This document shows positions 9,059-17,863 of a DNA stretch of 64,000 bases, in pieces (within the stretch, counting starts at the first letter, position 1; each line of letters begins with the position of its first letter). The position numbers were made by a program, and so were the translations under genes. The stretch is from NCBI RefSeq assembly GCF_024505045.1, contig NZ_JANIBM010000004.1, forward strand, positions 186,001 through 250,000. The letters are read 5' to 3'. Origin of the DNA: Methylomonas aurea. Lineage in GTDB: Bacteria; Pseudomonadota; Gammaproteobacteria; Methylococcales; Methylomonadaceae. Under the pieces are notes generated by a model. That model was given only the letters and a program-made list of their open reading frames with translations. It was not told the DNA's origin and did not search any database.

Positions 9059-10030
9059 ATGCTTGTGAAAACGATGACTTATGCCAGCATGGCTAACCGA
9101 ACTTACGGCGCACTGTTGCACCATTGCGTCGCCTGCGGCGGAGAACGCATCCGCTTTTGGCGACACAAACACTACCAGTACACGGCCGACGCCGATGCCG
9201 AAGAATTTCGGATTTACCGCTGCCAGGTGTGTGGCACCGGCTTTCTGAATCAGCCGCCGCACCGAGAGTGGTTGCAGCAGATTTATCGACATTCGGGTCA
9301 GGCCCTGACCGCTGAGATCGGCTTGGACGAAGTGATGCGGCGCGAGCGGGTTTATCCGAATTGCAAGGTGGACGCCAGACGTATCGCCAACCATGCCGAC
9401 CGCTACAACGCTACCTTGAATTATCAGGCGCTGGATATCGGTTCCGGATTCGGGTTTTACACCCGAGCCCTGCGCCTGCTGGGTTACCGCACGGTCAGCA
9501 TCAACCCCGGCGCCTACGAAAACAAAGTGTTCGAACAAATGAACGGCGATCTGCCGTTACCGATCATGTTCGAAGACTACCGCAGCGAAGAGCGCTTCGG
9601 CGTGGTGGTGATGTCGCAAGTGCTGGAGCACTTACTGGAGCCCGAGCAAGCGGTGCGCAAGGTGGCGGGTTTGCTGGAGATCGGCGGGGTGTTGGCCTGC
9701 GCGGTGCCGAATTACGCCTCGTTTCTGGTCAAGCTGCTGGGCGCCAACGAAAACGCCTGCCTGTGGGTGCCGGAGCACGTCAATTTCTTTACCGAGCAGG
9801 GTTTGCGCACCTTGTTCGAACGCAACGGTTTGCAGGTGGTGAAGACCGAACAGATCACCCGGGTACCGTTCGATGCGCTGTCCCGGCGCTTGGGCGCCAA
9901 AGGCCGGCTGGCGGCGGTGCTGAACGGAATGGTCAAATATGCGCAAATTCCGTTCAACGGCCTGATGAATTTGTTGGGCATGGGCATTTACCTGAACGTT
10001 TACGCGGTCAAGACCGCCGCCGGCGAGTGA
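9059..10030 (+). CDS. Zinc-ribbon SAM-dependent methyltransferase of the polysaccharide locus
   Basis: About 323 residues from the ATG at 9059; ATGs at 9074 and 9089 are equally possible and none has a strong ribosome site. The frame can be extended to a TTG at 9029. The N-terminus has a zinc-binding motif (CVACGG ... YRCQVCGTGFL) as in Methyltransf_23-type enzymes acting on nucleotide sugars or glycans. SAM motif I is LDIGSGFGFYTRAL and the acidic motif is VVVMSQVLEHLLEPEQ. It probably methylates a sugar or terminates a chain in the exopolysaccharide. It lies between the flippase and the first glycosyltransferase. Confidence 0.85.
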   Translation: MLVKTMTYASMANRTYGALLHHCVACGGERIRFWRHKHYQYTADADAEEFRIYRCQVCGTGFLNQPPHREWLQQIYRHSGQALTAEIGLDEVMRRERVYPNCKVDARRIANHADRYNATLNYQALDIGSGFGFYTRALRLLGYRTVSINPGAYENKVFEQMNGDLPLPIMFEDYRSEERFGVVVMSQVLEHLLEPEQAVRKVAGLLEIGGVLACAVPNYASFLVKLLGANENACLWVPEHVNFFTEQGLRTLFERNGLQVVKTEQITRVPFDALSRRLGAKGRLAAVLNGMVKYAQIPFNGLMNLLGMGIYLNVYAVKTAAGE

Positions 10031-10037
10031 GGCGCTT

Positions 10038-10829
10038 ATGCTAACCGTCGTGATTCTGGCCTGTAACGAAGCCGCCAACCTGCCGCGCTGTCTGGCGGCG
10101 ATTCCGGAGCGCTACCCGATCGTACTGGTCGATTCCGGCAGTAGCGACGATACCGTTGCGATCGCCGAACGCCGGGGTTGTCGGGTGTTGCATAATCCCT
10201 GGCCGGGCTTTGCCGAGCAGCGCAATTTCGCGTTGCAGCAGTGCGGCATCGAGACGCCGTGGGTATTGTTCGTCGATGCCGACGAAATCTACCCGCCGTT
10301 GTTTTATCAGCAATTCGACGCGGAATGGGCCACCTCGCCCGACATGGATGTGTTGATGGTGCCGTCGCTGCTGTATTTGCGCGGCAAATGTCTGAAACAC
10401 GCGCCAGGCTATCCGATTTACCATCCGCGTCTGGTGCGGCGGGAGACGGTCGGTTTCGTCCGCAACCACACCGGCCACGGCGAGGCGGTGCTGGACACCT
10501 GCCGGGTGGCGGTAACCGATATTCCCTACCAGCATTATTTTTACCACGGCGAGATCGTGGCCTGGATGCACAAACACGTCGGCAAGGCCGCGCAGGAAAT
10601 CGAGTTGCAACCGACCGCCGGCGCCTTGATGACCGCGCGCGGCCGGATCAGCGTCTGGTTGGGCCGTTCCTGGTTGCGGATCGTGGCCCGGTTTGCTTAC
10701 CACTACTTGCTACGCGGCGGCTTTCTCGACGGTGCGGCCGGTTTGGAATTTGCGTTGATGTTCACTTGGTACGAGGCGACGATTTATCTGCAAGCCAAAG
10801 CCGGTAAATGGGCGGAGCGGCGGCCGTGA
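10038..10829 (+). CDS. Glycosyltransferase family 2 (WaaE/KdtX-like)
   Basis: 263 residues. The GT-A fold begins at once (MLTVVILACNEAANLPRCLAAI), with VDSGSSDDTVAIA for nucleotide binding and VLFVDADE as the DxD metal motif. YHPRLVRRETVGFVRNHTGHGEAV resembles WaaE/LpsC-type enzymes that add a hexose to lipid-linked glycans. The C-terminal part has a hydrophobic/amphipathic membrane-associating region. A GAGG site 7 bases before the ATG supports the start, and the end overlaps the next gene. The sugar specificity cannot be read from sequence. Confidence 0.88.
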   Translation: MLTVVILACNEAANLPRCLAAIPERYPIVLVDSGSSDDTVAIAERRGCRVLHNPWPGFAEQRNFALQQCGIETPWVLFVDADEIYPPLFYQQFDAEWATSPDMDVLMVPSLLYLRGKCLKHAPGYPIYHPRLVRRETVGFVRNHTGHGEAVLDTCRVAVTDIPYQHYFYHGEIVAWMHKHVGKAAQEIELQPTAGALMTARGRISVWLGRSWLRIVARFAYHYLLRGGFLDGAAGLEFALMFTWYEATIYLQAKAGKWAERRP

Positions 10830-11692
10830 CCGTATCGTTGATTCTGGCGACGTTGGGTCGGGACTGGCAGGTCGCCGAGTTTTTGGCTTCGTTGCAAGCG
10901 CAAACCTTGCAAGATTTCGAACTGATCGTGATCGACCAGAATCGCGACGGCAAGATCGACGCGATTGTGGAGTCGTTTCGGCCGGCGCTGCGCATCGTCC
11001 ACGCCAAAGTGGACTTCACCGGCAACGCCCGCGCCCGAGATTACGGCATTGCGTTGGCGCAGGGGGCTATCGTGGCCTTTCCGGACGACGATTGTTGCTA
11101 CGCCGCCGATGTCTTGCAGCGGGTAGTCGCCGAATTCGAGCGGCGGCCGCAGTTGGCGATTCTGGTTGGGGCGTCTTACGACGCCGACACCCGCCGCTTC
11201 AGCATCGGCGTCAACAGTCGCAAAGCCCGATATTTTTCGCGCCTGGCCATGATGGGGGTGGAGTTCACCCAATTTTTCGCGGTCGCTCGACTGGAACGCA
11301 GCCAATTTTATCTGGACCATGATTTCGGTATCGGCGCCAAATATGCCGGCGGCGAAGGCTTCGAAATGCTGTACCGGCTGTTGCGCGCCGGCGCCAAAGC
11401 GTTTTATACGCCGGATATCCGCATCTACCATCCGGACAAGGACCACTACCGCCTGGGCAACGCGCGGATGTTGATGTACTCGACCGGTATCGGTGCCTAT
11501 ATCCGCAAATTCGCCAATCAGCGTGATTGGTTCATTGCTTATTACATCGCCAGAAAAATGTTGCTGGCGCCGGTTTTGAAAATGCTGCTGGCGGTGTTGT
11601 CCGGCAACCGCGCCAAGCTGGCTTACTGGTATTACAGCCTGGTCGGCGTCTGGCGCGGATTTTTTGCTTACCGCAACAGCGGTTGCCTTTAG
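10826..11692 (+). CDS. Glycosyltransferase family 2
   Basis: About 288 residues from a GTG at 10826 whose GTGA overlaps the upstream stop, with GGAG ten bases before it. An ATG at 10808 in the same frame would add six residues. The GT-A start is VTVSLILATLGR, followed by VIDQNRDGKIDAIV and FPDDDCCYAADVLQRVV, the DDD acting as the metal-binding DxD. GGEGFEMLYRLLRAGAKAFYTPDIRIYHPDKDHYRLG fits the acceptor region of GT2 enzymes. A 15-base gap with a strong ribosome site leads to the next gene. Donor and acceptor are unknown. Confidence 0.85.
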   Translation: MTVSLILATLGRDWQVAEFLASLQAQTLQDFELIVIDQNRDGKIDAIVESFRPALRIVHAKVDFTGNARARDYGIALAQGAIVAFPDDDCCYAADVLQRVVAEFERRPQLAILVGASYDADTRRFSIGVNSRKARYFSRLAMMGVEFTQFFAVARLERSQFYLDHDFGIGAKYAGGEGFEMLYRLLRAGAKAFYTPDIRIYHPDKDHYRLGNARMLMYSTGIGAYIRKFANQRDWFIAYYIARKMLLAPVLKMLLAVLSGNRAKLAYWYYSLVGVWRGFFAYRNSGCL

Positions 11693-11707
11693 TTTGAGGA
11701 GAAGAAG

Positions 11708-12904
11708 ATGGATGTGGGAATAATCGCGACGCACGTGCCGCCGGCCAAGGGCTACGGCGGGGTAGCCGTGACTTGCGGCGTGTTGACCAAGGCCTGGGCC
11801 GAGCGCGGCCATCGCATGGCGCTGGTCGCGTCCGACGAGTCGATTTCCGGCCGCTTGCGCGCCGCAGAGGTGCAATTGGGCGATACGGTCGCGGTTCGGC
11901 TCTATCGCTGTTACGGCTGGCGCCGCTGGGGCTTCGGTTTGGGAGCGATTCCGGCAATCTGGCAGCTGTGCCGGCAAGCGCCGCGGGTTTACATTCATGG
12001 CATCGCAACCTGGCCGTCGACTTTGGCCGGGGTATTTTGTCGCCTGTTGCGCAAGCCGTTCATCGTTGCGGTGCACGGCGGCCTGATGCCGGAACACGTC
12101 GAGTTGATCAAAAGCCGCAAGCCGCACAAATGGCTGTTTTACCGTTGGCTGACCTTCCCGAGCTTACGCCGGGCGCTGGCCGTGCATTGCACCAGCGATA
12201 CCGAAGCCGCAGGCGTCCGCGCCGCATTGGCCGGCAGCGGGAGTATTCTGTTAGTGCCGAACGGCATCGACAGCCGGGCGTTCCAAGTTGCGGATTATCC
12301 GGCCCGGCCCGGCATGCAATTATGCTTTCTGGGCCACGTGCAACAAGAGAAAGGCATCAACGCCTTCATTCGTGCCTGGTTGCAAACCCGGCGCAGCGAC
12401 GACCGGTTAGTAGTCGCCGGCCGCAGTGTCGACGGCGCCTATTTCGACGAGTTTTTGCAATTGGTGGCCGCAGCCGATGGTGCGATTGAGTACCGGGGCT
12501 ATTTGTCGGCCGACGACGTCAAGCTATTGCTGGCGCAAAGTCATTTTCTGGTGCTGCCGTCCGGACTGGAGCAGGCCGGCGGCATGCGCGAGAATTTCGG
12601 TAACGTCGTCGCCGAAGCCTTGGCTTGCGGCCGGCCGGCGCTGGTTGCCAAAGGTTTGGCCTGGGATCACCTGCCTCAGATCGGCGCCGGCTGGGTGTTC
12701 GCACGCGACCAGTCTGCCGTTTGCCAAGTGTTGCGGGCGGCGCAGGCGATCGACGCCGAAGGCTGGCGGCAGATGTCGCAATCCGCGCGGCACCATGCCG
12801 AACAAGCGCTGGATGCCGTGTCGCTGGGCGACCGGGTCTGGCGGGCGTTGGCGGAACCGGCCGAACTCGGTCCGGTTGCCGGTTTGGCGGAGCAGCGCAC
12901 ATGA
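11708..12904 (+). CDS. Glycosyltransferase family 4
   Basis: 398 residues with a GT-B architecture. The N-terminal acceptor domain holds HVPPAKGYGGVAVTCGVLTKAWAERGH. The C-terminal donor domain starts near residue 195 (LCFLGHVQQEKGINAFIRAWL) and carries the EX7E-type signature in LPSGLEQAGGMRENFGNVVAEALACGRPALVA. The start follows a good GAGGAGAAG ribosome site. Its stop overlaps the ATG of the next gene (ATGA), so the two are probably translationally coupled. It adds one sugar of the repeat unit; which one is not visible. Confidence 0.9.
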   Translation: MDVGIIATHVPPAKGYGGVAVTCGVLTKAWAERGHRMALVASDESISGRLRAAEVQLGDTVAVRLYRCYGWRRWGFGLGAIPAIWQLCRQAPRVYIHGIATWPSTLAGVFCRLLRKPFIVAVHGGLMPEHVELIKSRKPHKWLFYRWLTFPSLRRALAVHCTSDTEAAGVRAALAGSGSILLVPNGIDSRAFQVADYPARPGMQLCFLGHVQQEKGINAFIRAWLQTRRSDDRLVVAGRSVDGAYFDEFLQLVAAADGAIEYRGYLSADDVKLLLAQSHFLVLPSGLEQAGGMRENFGNVVAEALACGRPALVAKGLAWDHLPQIGAGWVFARDQSAVCQVLRAAQAIDAEGWRQMSQSARHHAEQALDAVSLGDRVWRALAEPAELGPVAGLAEQRT

Positions 12905-13851
12905 GCAAAGTGGGACTGATCGTGCCGACGCTGAATGCCGGCGCGATGTGGCCGGAATGGTTGCGGGCGCTGGCCGGGCAAACCCTTAAGCCGGACTATC
13001 TGTTGCTGATCGATTCTTCGTCCGGCGACGCGACCGTCGAGTTGGCGCGGGCGGCCGGCTTCGAAGCGAAAATCATCGCTCGCCGGGACTTCAACCACGG
13101 CGGTACCCGCCAATTCGGTGTCGACTATCTGGCCGATGCCGAAATTTTGCTGTTTCTGACCCAGGATGCCTTGCTGGCCGATCCCGAGGCTTTGGCCAAT
13201 TTGCTGGCGGCGTTCGAGAATCCGGAAGTAGGTGCCGCCTACGGCCGGCAATTGCCGCACCTTGGGGCCGGCCCGATCGGCGCCCACGCCCGGCTGTTCA
13301 ATTATCCAGAGCACAGCCAGTTGCGCGGTTTGGCCGACCGCGACCGCTTCGGCATCAAGACCGTATTTATCTCCAATTCTTTTGCCGGCTACCGCCGTAG
13401 CGCCCTGCTGCAAGCCGGTGGTTTTCCGCGGCATACGGTGATGAACGAAGATACCTTTGCGGCTGGGAAGATGCTGCTGCGCGGCTGGAAAATACGCTAT
13501 TGCGCCGACGCCAGGGTGTTCCATTCCCACGATTACGGTTTTGCCGACGAGTTCCGCCGCTATTTCGATATCGGCGTGTTCCATAACCGGGCGCCATGGT
13601 TGCAGCGGACTTTCGGCGGCGCGGCAGGCGAGGGCAAGCGTTTCGTCGTGTCGGAAATACGCTATTTACTGCGACACGCTCCGGCAATGCTGCCGTCTGC
13701 GTTTGTCAGAACCTTGTTGAAATGGTCGGGCTATAAAATCGGCCGTTCCTGCCACCAACGCTTGCCGGCCGGCCTCAACCGCTATTTCAGTTTGCACCGG
13801 GCTTACTGGTCGAGTCCGTTTGCCTCATCCATGCCGCCGGAAGCGGACTGA
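12901..13851 (+). CDS. Glycosyltransferase family 2, rhamnosyltransferase-like
   Basis: 316 residues starting at the ATG that overlaps the previous stop. The frame is open far upstream, but that part is a shadow of the GT4 gene. Motifs are VGLIVPTLNAG, LLIDSSSGDATVELARAAGFEAKIIARRDFNHGGTRQFGVDYL, LFLTQDA (donor/metal site) and the acceptor region ISNSFAGYRRSALLQAGGF followed by NEDTFAAGKMLLRGWKI. 'HGGTRQ' and the TQDA form are typical of RfbF/WbbL-type rhamnosyltransferases. It is the last gene of the exopolysaccharide operon. The assignment to rhamnose is inference from family resemblance. Confidence 0.86.
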   Translation: MSKVGLIVPTLNAGAMWPEWLRALAGQTLKPDYLLLIDSSSGDATVELARAAGFEAKIIARRDFNHGGTRQFGVDYLADAEILLFLTQDALLADPEALANLLAAFENPEVGAAYGRQLPHLGAGPIGAHARLFNYPEHSQLRGLADRDRFGIKTVFISNSFAGYRRSALLQAGGFPRHTVMNEDTFAAGKMLLRGWKIRYCADARVFHSHDYGFADEFRRYFDIGVFHNRAPWLQRTFGGAAGEGKRFVVSEIRYLLRHAPAMLPSAFVRTLLKWSGYKIGRSCHQRLPAGLNRYFSLHRAYWSSPFASSMPPEAD

Positions 13852-14172
13852 TTCCGGTAATTCGCCGCAAATCCAGGCCGAACGAGGCCTGCGGCTCTAG
13901 TAAATTATTCGCTGCTAACGGGCTTTTTTGCTTGGAAAATCCCGTTTCTTAATGATTCCTTAATGAAAATTGCAGGTTTTCTTTAATCTTGGGCCTGTAG
14001 CTTACGGGACGCTATCGCGATTTTTCGGCAGAACTACAGGCAAATAGCTGAATGGAAAACATAACTCCCCGGCACGGCGCATCGGCAAAAACGTTTCGTA
14101 GCGTTACAATGACGCCAGAAAGTTAGCGCCTGGATCTAAGGGATTTAATTAATTTTGTTATGGAGTTTCAAC
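13852..14172. other. Gap after the exopolysaccharide operon
   Basis: About 320 bases without a convincing gene. An AGGCC...GGCCT hairpin at about 13876-13891 could weakly terminate the upstream operon. The stretch 13960-14160 is more AT-rich and probably holds the promoter and leader of the acyltransferase gene. I see no tRNA or known riboswitch in it. Confidence 0.5.
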
Positions 14173-14904
14173 TTGATTTCTGAAAAGCATTCTTTCGACA
14201 ACTGTTTTGAGGTTTTTTTAGCTGATACGGCTGAAAGCAAGCGAATCCATTACAACCTCAGGTATCAAGTCTACTGCGACGAGCTAGGGTACGAAGACAA
14301 GGAGCAGTTCCCTCAACAATTGGAATTCGACGAATGGGACCAGCACGCGGTGCATTTCATGGTCCGTCACCGTTTTACCGGGCAATGGTTGGGCGCGTTG
14401 CGGGCGGTCAGTCCGCATCGGCAAACCTTTCCGTTCGAGGAGAAATGCGAAGTGGGCCAGCCGCCGGCCGCCGCCGAATACCGGAACGCTATCGAAATTT
14501 CCCGCCTGTGCGTGCTGCGCGAAGCCCGGCGCTTCGCTCCCCGCATCCTGAGCCAAACCGAGCCAGATCCGGCAAGCAATGTCAAATACCTGAATACCTT
14601 ACGCCAGCAAAGCCGCAGCATCATGTGGGGTCTGTACCGCGCCGCCGTCGATTATTCTGTGGAACACGGCATCGAGCATTGGTTCATTCTGGTCGCGCCG
14701 GCCTTGGCCTATGCGGTAAAAAAACAGGGTTTCCAAATGAGCCAGGTCGCCGAGCCTTGCGAACACCGCGGTTTACGTACGCCGTACCGGCTGGAGGTCG
14801 GCCACATTCTGCAAAATCCGTTATGGGAAGAGGACTACCAACTCGGATACCGCCGCTATTCCGAGCTCGAAGAAGGGAACTACGCCGTCCGGCAGAGGGC
14901 GTAG
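14173..14904 (+). CDS. PEP-CTERM/exosortase system-associated acyltransferase
   Basis: About 243 residues from a TTG at 14173, chosen because GGAG (14163-14166) sits 7 bases upstream; another TTG at 14155 lacks such a site. The protein is a GNAT-fold N-acyl amino acid synthase-like enzyme: YNLRYQVYCDELGYE, HFMVRHRFTGQWLGALRAV and AIEISRLCVLREARRF match the exosortase-associated acyltransferase family (related to FeeM/autoinducer synthases). In family members this gene accompanies exopolysaccharide loci with an exosortase and PEP-CTERM proteins. No exosortase is in the window, so it may lie just upstream or elsewhere. The substrate is unknown. Confidence 0.82.
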   Translation: MISEKHSFDNCFEVFLADTAESKRIHYNLRYQVYCDELGYEDKEQFPQQLEFDEWDQHAVHFMVRHRFTGQWLGALRAVSPHRQTFPFEEKCEVGQPPAAAEYRNAIEISRLCVLREARRFAPRILSQTEPDPASNVKYLNTLRQQSRSIMWGLYRAAVDYSVEHGIEHWFILVAPALAYAVKKQGFQMSQVAEPCEHRGLRTPYRLEVGHILQNPLWEEDYQLGYRRYSELEEGNYAVRQRA

Positions 14905-15064
14905 CGGTTGTTACGCTCGGGTGCGATAGCCCTTTAACGGTCTAGCGCATTTCGAGCGTCCTATGCTGGCATGGCCAGGCTATCTTTGGCGAGCTTGTCG
15001 GTGTAAGCTATGGCTGACGTTTAGACGGGGTGTCCCGCTAGACACACCGCCTTCCGCATGTTCT

Positions 15065-16225
15065 ATGAATGCAAACCAGACCATTCGCATTGCCCACGTG
15101 ACTGCCGAGGATCCGGATTCGGCTGTTGCGCAACTTGTCGCCGCTATCGCCCAGCCGGAGATCGCCGGCGTGATCTTTTTCTGCTCCAGCCGTTACGATA
15201 CTGAGGCTCTCGCTGCAGCGGTCCGCCGCGGCTTCGGCGATGTTCCGGTGGCCGGTTGCACGACGGCCGGCGAGCTCGGCCCGTTGGGGATGCGCGATTT
15301 TAGTTTGGTTGGGGCCAGTTTTTCGGCTGAGGCATTTCGGATCGGCGGAGGTTTGATCACCGATCTGCGCAATTCCGCAACCGCCGATTTGCAAAATTTC
15401 GCTAGGAGTCAATTGAATGCCGCCGCCGATCGGACCCGCTTCGGCTCTTCGCCAGCCAGTTTCGGTTATTTGTTGATCGACGGCCTGTCCAGGAGTGAGG
15501 AATCGGTTTGCTCGATATTGCAGACCGAATTGGGCGACATTCCTTTGCTCGGCGGTTCGGCCGGCGACGATTTAAAGTTCAGACGCACGCAAGTTTATTT
15601 TCAAGGCCGGTTTCATGACGACGCCGCGGTATTGCTGCTGATCGAAACGACATTACCGTATCGGATTTTCCTCACCCAGCATTTTCAGCCGTCCGCCGAG
15701 CGGCTGGTGGTCACTGCCGCAGACACCGACCAGCGGGTGGTTCACGAAATCAACGGCTTGCCGGCAGCGGACGAGTATGCCCGTCTGATCGGTTTCGCTC
15801 CGGATGCGCTGGGACCTGCCGTGTTTGCCGCCAATCCGGTTGTGGTGATGATCGACGGCAACCATTACGTGCGTTCCATCCGGTCCGCGAATGCCGACGG
15901 CAGTTTGGCTTTTTATTGCGCGATAGAAGAAGGCTTGGTGCTGCGGATCGCCCACGGCAGGGACTTTTCGCAGAATCTGGCCGATAGCTTCGAAGCCGTC
16001 AACCGGGAAATAGGCAAACCCTTGATCACTCTCGCCTGCGATTGCGTGTTGCGTAAACTGGAGGCGATTGCCGACAATGCCGCCGAATCGGTGAATCGGA
16101 TTCTGGCCGAAAACCGGGTGTTGGGGTTTAACGGCTACGGCGAGCAGTTTCACGGCATTCACATCAACCAAACCTTTGTGGCCGCAGCTATCGGCAATAT
16201 ATCGTCGGAACCAGCCGATGTCTGA
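15065..16225 (+). CDS. FIST-domain sensory protein
   Basis: 386 residues from the ATG at 15065 (MNANQTIRIAHV); the frame extends upstream to 14963 but that part has no family character. The N-terminal FIST domain shows GVIFFCSSRYDTEALAAAV and VPVAGCTTAGELGPLGMRDFSLVGASFS. The C-terminal FIST_C region includes INGLPAADEYARLIG and VLGFNGYGEQFHGIHINQTFVAAAI. FIST domains are believed to bind small ligands and are usually paired with signalling output modules. Here the stop overlaps the ATG of a diguanylate cyclase by 8 bases, which strongly suggests the pair works together. The ligand is unknown. Confidence 0.88.
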   Translation: MNANQTIRIAHVTAEDPDSAVAQLVAAIAQPEIAGVIFFCSSRYDTEALAAAVRRGFGDVPVAGCTTAGELGPLGMRDFSLVGASFSAEAFRIGGGLITDLRNSATADLQNFARSQLNAAADRTRFGSSPASFGYLLIDGLSRSEESVCSILQTELGDIPLLGGSAGDDLKFRRTQVYFQGRFHDDAAVLLLIETTLPYRIFLTQHFQPSAERLVVTAADTDQRVVHEINGLPAADEYARLIGFAPDALGPAVFAANPVVVMIDGNHYVRSIRSANADGSLAFYCAIEEGLVLRIAHGRDFSQNLADSFEAVNREIGKPLITLACDCVLRKLEAIADNAAESVNRILAENRVLGFNGYGEQFHGIHINQTFVAAAIGNISSEPADV

Positions 16226-17414
16226 TTCGGTAGTCCCCACGATAGAAACCTTGCAGGCGGAAGTTCTGCGGTTGAATAAAGTGGTCGAGGCCCTGATGAA
16301 TCGGGACGAACGCGGCACTGACCGCCATGCTTCCGCGTTCGACCAGTTTCAATCCACCGTGATGTTGGAAGAGCTGGTCAGGGCGCGTACTCGCGAACTT
16401 GAATCGGCCTTGATCGAGAATCAAGCCATTAATCGCGCCTTGCGCGAAGCGGAACAGAAATTCCATCGGGTGCTCGACCAATCGCTGGTCGGCATCACGA
16501 TGACGGTAGACGGGCGGTTCCAGTATGTGAATCCCAAATTCGCCGAGATCCTGGGCTACACCCAGGAGGAAATGCAACGGCTGGGGCCGGCGGAAATCAC
16601 CGCGGAGACCGATCGCCAGTTTCTGAACGACGTTATCGTCCGCAGTCTGGCCGGCGAATTCAAGCAAATCACATTCACGGTGCGCGCGCGGCGCAAGAAC
16701 GGCGAGGAGATCAGCGTCGAAATTTCCGGCAACGAGCCGATCGATATCGGCGGCCGACCGGCACTGATTGCAGTTTGGGCCGATGTCACCGAACGCCTGC
16801 GCGCCGAGCGGGAAATTCTGGCATTGCAGGAGAAATTGCGCGAACAGGCGTTCCGGGATCCGCTGACCGGCCTGTACAATCGCTTGTTCCTCGACGAATG
16901 TCTGGAGCGGGAATTCGCCCGCTGCGGTCGCACCGGTTGTTCGCTGAGTATGGTGATTGCCGATCTGGATTTTTTCAAATCGGTCAACGACCGCTACGGC
17001 CATCAAGCCGGGGACGCGGCTTTGCGACATATGGCCGCAGTGCTGTCCGGGCATGCCCGCGCCAGCGACATAGTCTGTCGCTTCGGTGGCGAGGAGTTTC
17101 TGTTGCTGCTGCCGGACACGGCCGCGAGCGTCGCCTGGCAGCGGGCGGAAGATTTGCGCGCTGCGCTGGAACGGCAGCCGGTGGTCTGGCAAGCGGAGCG
17201 AATCGGGATTACCGCCTCGTTCGGCGTTTCGAGTTATCCCGCAGATGCCGCCACGCAATTCGATCTGATCGCTGCCGCCGATACGGCTCTCTACGCTGCC
17301 AAAGCCGGAGGCCGGAATCGGGTCGGCGGCTCGGCCCGGGTCGATTCCGCGAGCAGTTACGCCGGCGCTCCGCCCGCGAGTACCGGCCGGCGACAGCCTG
17401 GTTCCATCAATTGA
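16218..17414 (+). CDS. PAS-GGDEF diguanylate cyclase
   Basis: 398 residues. A short coiled coil (residues ~10-75) leads into a PAS domain (FHRVLDQSLVGITMTVDGRFQYVNPKFAEILGYT, about 80-195). A linker coil then leads to a GGDEF domain (DPLTGLYNRLFLDECLEREF). The active site is RFGGEEFLLLLPDT, an intact GGEEF, and RASD lies five residues before it, the usual inhibitory I-site. It should make cyclic di-GMP from two GTP in the cytoplasm. The ATG lies inside the end of the FIST gene, so translation is coupled and FIST is the probable input partner. Cyclic di-GMP commonly controls exopolysaccharide output, consistent with the neighbourhood. Confidence 0.93.
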   Translation: MSDSVVPTIETLQAEVLRLNKVVEALMNRDERGTDRHASAFDQFQSTVMLEELVRARTRELESALIENQAINRALREAEQKFHRVLDQSLVGITMTVDGRFQYVNPKFAEILGYTQEEMQRLGPAEITAETDRQFLNDVIVRSLAGEFKQITFTVRARRKNGEEISVEISGNEPIDIGGRPALIAVWADVTERLRAEREILALQEKLREQAFRDPLTGLYNRLFLDECLEREFARCGRTGCSLSMVIADLDFFKSVNDRYGHQAGDAALRHMAAVLSGHARASDIVCRFGGEEFLLLLPDTAASVAWQRAEDLRAALERQPVVWQAERIGITASFGVSSYPADAATQFDLIAAADTALYAAKAGGRNRVGGSARVDSASSYAGAPPASTGRRQPGSIN

Positions 17415-17863
17415 GAAATTGGCTTCTGCCTTAAATCGTTCGCATCGAGCAGGGTCGAAGCCTGGTTGGCCGGTACCCATGGCCGCCGGCAAAATCTCGA
17501 CTGCCCTTCGGCAAACTTCGGCCGAACGGCATCTCTCAAAGTCCACCTGCGGTTTCAGGTTTTAGGATTTGCTTCTGCTAAGCGTTTACCGCGGCCGGCG
17601 CAGGGAAATTTCAGCCCCCCATAAACCTGGAAAAAGTAGTTGCGTGTGTTGCGTCGGTTGGTGCTACGTAGCGGCGAAGCATAAACGGCCACCTAACTCA
17701 GCCGCCGGGCGAAAGAAAATCCCGTTTGCCCTTCAACAAGGCTCCGCTTGCCTACTTAATTGCCGACTCGATATTTTTAGTCCTGAATATTTCTGTTTGT
17801 TTTGTAATAAAATCAATAGGGGCGGAAAAACTATTTTTCCATCAATTGCAGAGGTAACAAAAC
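17415..17863. other. Intergenic region, no gene recognised
   Basis: About 450 bases downstream of the diguanylate cyclase. An open frame from 17569 overlaps the next gene in another phase and shows no domain; I treat it as chance. The composition shifts from GC-rich to AT-rich near 17750, just before the membrane protein gene, suggesting a junction of acquired DNA. No tRNA, terminator or repeat stands out. Confidence 0.5.

Noticed and set aside
16188-17546. 452-codon minus-strand frame opposite the diguanylate cyclase
   Set aside because: Antisense of a gene with PAS and GGEEF motifs; no domain on this strand.
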